NCBI GenBank assembly: GCA_035578155.1
Contig: JAPWDM010000016.1
Coordinates: 80,001-144,000, forward strand
Source: Brachynemurus nebulosus
Taxonomy: Eukaryota > Arthropoda > Insecta > Neuroptera > Myrmeleontidae
Length of the DNA: 64,000 nt
Reading direction: 5' to 3'
Shown here in pieces: positions 59,286 through 64,000 of the stretch; the first letter of the stretch is position 1, and every line of letters starts with the position of its first letter. Made by a program: the position numbers and the translations under genes. Below the pieces are notes generated by a model. That model saw nothing but the letters and a program-made list of their open reading frames with translations, had not been told where the DNA came from and did no database searches.

Positions 59286-60184
59286 TTTTTTGGTTTTTTT
59301 TCACTGCGTGATCTTAAGTGGCGATCTAAAGGTCCTTCACCCTTACCATGTTTGAAAGCAGGTTTTGACTTTTGAGTAGTTGGAGTAGATTCAAAGCTTT
59401 GAGATGGTATTACTGGAGAATGACAGGTTGTACTCAAAGCATTCAGTATTCCAATTTTTTCTAGGTCGAATTGAGGAGTATTTTCATTTGATTCCTGATT
59501 AGACTGTTCTTTATTTTCCAGTTTTTTATCAATTTGAACAACTTCCTCAAAAGTAGCATTTAACTCGTCAATATCGTATTCATTCTTATGTATTATTACT
59601 TTGTTTTTACGAATTGAAACCACATTACCTTCAGTTCTCAGTCTTTTGGCATGTTCCAATAATTGTTTATAGATCACTCTCTCTTTCTTAGTCCGATCTT
59701 CGTTTATAAAGATTTGTTTACCTTTAAGGTTACGTTTGTTTTTATTGATTTCAATTTTCTTTTTGAAACTGACTAAAGATAACAAGATAGGTCTTGAGAA
59801 CTGGTCGTTTTTTCTTCCAATACGATATGTGTAATTAATATCTTCAGAGCGGCAGGCAACTTGTACATCATCATTTATAAGTTTCAACATTTTTTCTTCC
59901 AGTGTTTGTGAGTTTTCTGACTCGTCTTCAGCTATGCCTTGAATAATTAAATTATTTTTTTTTAACTGTTTTTCTAAATATTCTATTTTAAGTTCCTGCT
60001 CATCTATTTTTGTTTTCAGTGTTTCATTTTCTGCTTTTAAGGTTAATAGTATGTCTTCCATTTTTGAAAATTTTTCGTTTGTACTTTTACACATTTCTTT
60101 TATTTCCGAAAAATCATTTTTTGTTTCTTGATGTAGCATAGTTATGTATTCGATAATTTTTGATTCAGATTGCATTTCAGTCAT
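59282..60184 (-). CDS. LINE ORF1: coiled-coil/RRM-type RNA-binding protein
   Basis: 300 residues from the ATG at 60184. A long coiled coil with heptads covers about 18-78 (IKEMCKSTNEKFSKMEDILL...ELKIEYLEKQLKKNN). An RRM-like and C-terminal domain as in L1-type ORF1 proteins follows (NNLIIQGIAEDESE at 77, YRIGRKND at about 120, KGKQIFINEDRTKKER at about 154). It ends with a basic tail (RHLRSRSEKKPKN). Expected role: coats element RNA as a trimer and chaperones target-primed reverse transcription. The last two codons with the preceding A form the heptamer A AAA AAC just before the TAG. Confidence 0.85.
   Translation of the reverse strand: MTEMQSESKIIEYITMLHQETKNDFSEIKEMCKSTNEKFSKMEDILLTLKAENETLKTKIDEQELKIEYLEKQLKKNNLIIQGIAEDESENSQTLEEKMLKLINDDVQVACRSEDINYTYRIGRKNDQFSRPILLSLVSFKKKIEINKNKRNLKGKQIFINEDRTKKERVIYKQLLEHAKRLRTEGNVVSIRKNKVIIHKNEYDIDELNATFEEVVQIDKKLENKEQSNQESNENTPQFDLEKIGILNALSTTCHSPVIPSQSFESTPTTQKSKPAFKHGKGEGPLDRHLRSRSEKKPKN
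59285..59291 (-). promoter_or_regulatory. -1 ribosomal frameshift heptamer A_AAA_AAC at the ORF1 stop
   Basis: Coding strand CCA AAA AAC TAG in ORF1 phase. A slip back by one base on A_AAA_AAC gives AAA AAA CTA GAT ATA GAC, exactly the ORF2 frame (first base 59285 and the ORF2 ATG at 58964 have the same phase). The heptamer is one of the classical eukaryotic -1 sites. A second A-run (8 A) lies two bases upstream. I see no obvious strong stem downstream. Confidence 0.65.
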
Positions 60185-60240
60185 CGTTTATAGAAAATTC
60201 AATTGAAATTTTTAAAGAATCGGAAAAAAAAGTGTAGACA

Positions 60241-60329
60241 ATTTCTAGCAGGAATCGAACCTATGACTTAAGGTAACCTATTAATCACGATCAGGAACGT
60301 TAACCGTAGGACCGGACACTGATAGAAAT
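60241..60329 (-). tRNA. tRNA-like sequence in the LINE leader, probably not a working tRNA
   Basis: 89 nt on the minus strand. A perfect 7-bp outer stem ATTTCTA/TAGAAAT encloses a consensus B box GGTTCGATTCC (60251-60261) and a D-loop-like CTACGGTTAACG. The length suggests a long variable arm (Ser/Leu class). The D stem and anticodon stem are poor and I cannot assign an anticodon. It lies 57 bp upstream of ORF1, inside the LINE as delimited by its target duplication. It could act as an internal Pol III promoter. Confidence 0.4.
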
Positions 60330-60739
60330 ATTGCACCGTAACTAACAATAAGACGCACAAGTTTAGTAGTTGTAATGTTACGTATGACCTGTTGTGTTAA
60401 TAGGTATATTATTGATTTTGTAGGTTAAAACTGATTTATATAGAAACGATTCTTTTTTCTAGGTTTGTACAAAAAGTCCACTTAATTTAATAAATTTTTA
60501 TATAGCACTATAAGTATTATGAAGTATTAATAACTTGCTATTAGTAACAATAATTTTTTTTCTTTTATTTTTAATACTATTAATTTTTTTGTTGATGACA
60601 CGTCTGTTTACTTCAGAATTCAACACCAAACTCCGCTTCAGAAATAACTTAATTAATATATAAAATATAAAAACTGTTCGAGTATTGAATAGCGTTCGTG
60701 TATAGTGGCTTTTATCCTATATATAATATTAAAAAAAAA

Positions 60740-62530
60740 ATTGTATCATTTATAAATAATTTTTTTGAAAAATTTATATTGAAATATTTTCGCAATTAAT
60801 ACATATATATGTATCACTAGTATTAGGCACGCAATTAATATGCGCCCAGTTTTTGCACAAATGACATTAAATCCACGTTTCTTTGGAGCGACACTTTGAA
60901 AATAGTTCATTGCATATTAAGCAAGAAATCCTTGATAATAATATTAAACAATCACTATTAATACAAATATTAATTTTTTTAGTAACTTTTTTACACTTTT
61001 TTGCTATATTTTGTTCTTTCTCTAATGTTTTTATCTCTATTAAATCGGTTAAAATACTAGATTTTCTTTTCCTTTTGGTTTGACCCCGTTCTTTTGAAAC
61101 AGCCCTCGGGTACGGTCGAACTATTTCTGGAGAAAATATTGGTGTTGAAATTGTAGTTGATGATGTTAAAATTTGCGATTCTGGGGGATCAGTTACGAAT
61201 GACGGAGCGAAATCATCTTGAGTAAAAATATTTTCATTATATGGAAATATTCCAGTCTTTTTAAATCCTTTTATGATATTTTTATTAGTTGTAGCTAATG
61301 GTAATGAATCTGTTACTATTTTTGGGATATCATATATTGTTATTTTTTCACCTGGATTATTTTTTAACCATAAATCTTGTGCAGTTGAAGCATATTTCTT
61401 AAATGGTCCATACACAGCTACATCAAGTGGTTGTAATTTATGGCTACAATGTGGTGGAAAGGATAACATTACGATCCCATTATCTTTCGCTAAGTTTAAG
61501 GTTGGTACATGTAAATGTGAGGAATGATTATCTAATACGAGTAATACTGGATTATTAATAGATGGTTTTACGTGTGCGATGAAATGTTGCATGTACATAA
61601 AAAATTCTTTATTTGTTACCCAACCGCTTGAATTGGCTGCACCAATACAACCTTTTGGTCCATTATTAATAAAATGATTTTTATATTTTTTTCGTGGAAA
61701 TACGAACATAGGAGGCACTGTATTTCCGTTTGCAGAAACAGCACATATTAGTGTCACATTAGTGCCCCGTTCAGCAGAAGTTATGGAGCCAACATTTTTT
61801 TTACCTTTGGCAGCAATTATTTTAATAGGTTTTAGTACTGTACAAATTCCAGTTTCATCAATGTTCCAAATGTTTGATGCGGTAAATTGATATTTATTCA
61901 TAACTTCAGCTAATTTTGTGAAAAATGGTTTTACATTTTCAACATTAAACGATGTTGCTCGTCCGATACTTGTTGGTTCAGGTTTTCTAATTGATAATTC
62001 TCTATTCCTTTTTAGAAAACTAGTAAGCCACTCTTTACCAGCTATTTTATTAAGTTTCCATGTTTCAGGCATTTTAATATTAAATTTTTCAGCACACTCA
62101 TAAGCAAGCTGACGAACATTTTTGGGAGTCAATCCATAAAATATCGAAGCCATTTGTAGCAAATAATCTTTTAATGCAATTTCCTGGTCCTTAGAAAATA
62201 CTTGTCTAGATTTTTTATAACCCATTGTAGGTAAATCTTGCGTTTCCTTATCTTTATATGCTTTAAATTTAATTACATAACGTGATAATGTCGTACGTTT
62301 AATATTAAATTCCTTTGAAGCAGCATTGATACTTTTATTTCCAAAAATTATTGTTCTTGCGGCATTATTAAAAATTTCAATGGGTATTAGCCCCCTTTCG
62401 GTTTTACGTTTATAATTTCTCATATCTAAAAGAAGTAAGAAACAAAAATTTAATAAAAGAAAATCTTAATCATAGTTTTATTAATGAAAAAATTGTACTT
62501 ACTTATTATTTATAAATGATACAAATTGAA
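60740..62530 (-). mobile_element. pogo-type DNA transposon body
   Basis: The transposase frame is bracketed by an inverted pair: TTGTATCATTTATAAATAA at about 60743 and TTATTTATAAATGATACAA at about 62508. The former also flanks the fragment at 3680. In both copies the downstream side carries the GGGTAGACCGGGG repeats in the same relative orientation (direct at 3031-3670; at 54129 here, with spacer-like sequence and the LINE in between). This suggests that those repeats form one end of the same element. No matching terminal motif is visible right of 62530. Confidence 0.65.
60867..62423 (-). pseudogene. pogo-type transposase, complete catalytic domain, C-terminal finger cut by a stop
   Basis: 518 residues. 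An HTH psq-like domain (about 15-55, KSINAASKEFNIKRTTLSRY) is followed by a CENP-B-type second HTH (about 80-150) and the DDE_1 core with D189 (NIDETG), D298 (VLDNHSSH) and D334 (KLQPLDVAVYG). It then has a basic segment (QTKRKRKSS) and the beginning of a PHD-like finger (CLICNELFSKC). The codon GAA in the sister fragment is TAA here, so translation stops in the finger. The bases beyond still encode the rest of it down to about 60760. It binds element ends and cuts and pastes DNA at TA. Catalysis could survive the loss of the finger. Confidence 0.88.
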
Positions 62531-63239
62531 ATATGACCAAATTTTTAAAAATTGGTTAACAATTGTAAAAACAAGTTCGAATTTACAAAAATTTTGAAGA
62601 ATTTTGCCAACAATTAGTTAAAAACAAATAAAAGTGAAAAAAATAAAAACGATTTCTAATTTAAGTACAAAAGTCATCGTTATGTATGTGTTGTTTACTG
62701 TACAACGTTCAAATCTACACTAAATTTGTATGAGGGGGAAGTTGTCTTATAACGTACTTTAAATGCAAACATCACGAATGTGTGTGTGTTGTCTCTACCG
62801 TATACAACGCTATATTACCTATATGTACACTTCTTTTAAAAGAGGGGACGTTGTAAAAGACACATTTCATTCACAATATATATTTATATGTGTGTTATCG
62901 CTACCGTATATTTTAAAATCAGTTGTATATTAAATGTATGTTTTTGCAACTTTTGGATTAGTTGAAAAAACTTATAGAAATAATTAACATGTAGGATGAT
63001 TTGAATATACTTATTTGTAATACATTAACTTATGGGTATTCGCTTGCTCTTCGTATATGTAAAGTTAATAGTTTGGTTGAAATGACAGAATTAATTTACA
63101 AGTAGGATGATTTCATCTTTACTTATAATTCATTATTATATGTACATTGATATGACTTTCGTTTAGGTATTAAAAATTTGATATTCACTTCAATACATTA
63201 ACTTATGGGTATTCATTTGCCCTTCGTATATGTAAAGTT
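62531..63239. other. rDNA-spacer-like sequence, no gene
   Basis: Short diffuse repeats (GTGTTGT(C/T)TCTACCGTATA, GTTGT(A/C)...AAC). A ~171-bp direct repeat brings TAACTTATGGGTATTC and AAGTTAATAGTTTGGTTGAA at 63027-63090 back at 63197-63260. No open frame. Confidence 0.5.
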
Positions 63240-63609
63240 AATAGTTTGGTTGAAATGATAGAATAAAAAAAAAAGTAAAATTTACCACACTTCTGGTTCC
63301 AAAACTTTATTACAAGATGGTGGTGCCTTTTCAAATATCGATGTATATGATTGACAAACGTTATGAATGGATCGGTCAAAGTATATAAAACTATTGTGTA
63401 TATGTGTAAGAGCATTACATTAATAGTTTTGATTTTGACTAGGTTCTGTTCTTTTGAAAATATTATGTTTTATAATATGATATTTTCAAATAATTTTTGT
63501 TTACTGTAATAACATCGTAAAGGTACCTCATCGAAAAATTATGAAAAGGTATAAAAGTGTTTTGGTATTAAAAAATATGTTAACATATATTTTTTATTAA
63601 CCGTAAACC

Positions 63610-63620
<11 letters not shown>
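63240..63620 (+). other. second copy of the putative rDNA promoter/ETS block, plus orientation
   Basis: The reverse complement matches 14420-14830 over about 380 bp with perhaps 80-85% identity (ATAGTTTT...ACTTTGACCG, TCGATATTTGAAAAGG, AACATCGTAAAGGTAC, TCATCGAAAAATTATGAAAA). The matching block lies about 0.55-0.95 kb upstream of 18S, so another 18S gene probably starts shortly beyond 64000. Confidence 0.75.
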
Positions 63621-63706
<86 letters not shown>

Positions 63707-63716
63707 TATATATATA

Positions 63717-63752
<36 letters not shown>
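63613..63752. repeat. (TA)n microsatellite, interrupted
   Basis: About 40 TA units to 63692, then TGTATATATGTATG and a second TA run. The ORFs of Tyr/Ile repeats here are artefacts. Confidence 0.97.
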
Positions 63753-63755
<3 letters not shown>

Positions 63756-64000
63756 TATACATGTAATACGTACATATTGTATAAAAATAAGTTGGTAATG
63801 ATGGTTGTTTATCCTCATATGCAACTTTATATATGTAAAACAATGTTGTATGTAGTTCACAATAATAAATTAAACATTTATTTGAATGTGATATATTTGT
63901 AAAGAGCATATTGAAAAGATTTTTTTTTTAAAAATCATAAATTATTAATATGGTCCTCTTCCCTAGACTTGATTGCAGCCAGTACGTTAACAGTTATCTC
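63753..64000. other. window end, nothing recognised
   Basis: AT-rich. No 18S sequence is reached. The last ~60 bp are less AT-rich. Confidence 0.55.

Larger units (their letters stand above)
55061..60652 (-). mobile_element. APE-type LINE, 5.6 kb, with both ends
   Basis: The target duplication TTCAGAAATAACTTAA lies at 55061-55076 and 60637-60652, so the element itself is about 55077-60636 on the minus strand. The 3' tail is a (TTTA)n-type simple repeat rather than poly(A). Order: 452-bp leader with a tRNA-like sequence, ORF1, ORF2, and a ~830-bp 3' UTR with an (AATAAC)n run. Neither ORF contains an internal stop, so this copy may be young and competent. No RNase H domain. The clade (L1-like or CR1-like) is uncertain. 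Confidence 0.9.

Noticed and set aside
63580..63909. 109-codon Tyr/Ile-repeat ORF
   Set aside because: Translation of a (TA)n microsatellite.
1..64000. Telomeric TTAGG arrays near the rDNA
   Set aside because: None seen on either strand.

Overview
The window looks like nuclear DNA of an insect: very AT-rich, with a eukaryotic 18S-5.8S-28S rRNA cassette whose expansion segments are almost pure A/T, a Bel/Pao retrovirus-like element, two LINEs, pogo-type DNA transposons and long satellite arrays. The 5.8S gene is continuous, without the 2S split of Drosophila and sciarid flies, so a higher fly is unlikely; I cannot name the order. I see no certain single-copy host gene: the window is a scrambled rDNA locus and its surrounding repeats.

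Layout. 1-9.3 kb: two 28S copies head to head (minus strand 1-3028, plus strand 4376-8440). 28S sequence forms a 2.2-kb imperfect palindrome around a piece of pogo transposase and a 209-bp tandem repeat. The plus copy carries a ~0.5-kb GC-rich insert at the classical R2 target site. A 5S gene lies on the minus strand at 9226-9344. 9.9-19.3 kb: a third rDNA unit on the minus strand (28S 5' stub, ITS2, 5.8S, ITS1, 18S, external spacer, about 13 copies of a 328-bp spacer repeat). 19.3-27.6 kb: repeats ending in a shared inverted-repeat motif (GGGTAGACCGGGG, TA target), split by an apparently intact 7.1-kb Bel/Pao element. 27.6-29.9 kb: a truncated Polinton-like DNA polymerase B gene with C2H2 fingers. 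30-34 kb: minor tandem repeats. 34.2-50.5 kb: a 312-bp dimeric satellite split by a 7.6-kb I/R1-type LINE. 51.2-54.1 kb: a second, 161-bp satellite. 54.1-62.5 kb: the GGGTAGAC repeat, a 5.6-kb LINE and a nearly complete pogo-type transposase. 62.5-64 kb: rDNA spacer sequence again, now in the opposite orientation, probably leading to another 18S gene beyond the right edge.

Insertions can be ordered: the Bel/Pao element sits inside a terminal repeat of the GGGTAGAC family, that family interrupts 28S D1, the polymerase gene and satellite 2, and each LINE lies between target-site duplications. The observations I rate highest are the R2-site insert, the GGGTAGAC family breaking 28S at the same expansion segment in two copies, the LINE whose ORF1 and ORF2 are joined by a canonical -1 slippery heptamer at the ORF1 stop with a tRNA-like sequence in its 5' leader, and the 5S gene inside the rDNA. 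All functional statements rest on reading the sequence; nothing was searched or folded by software.
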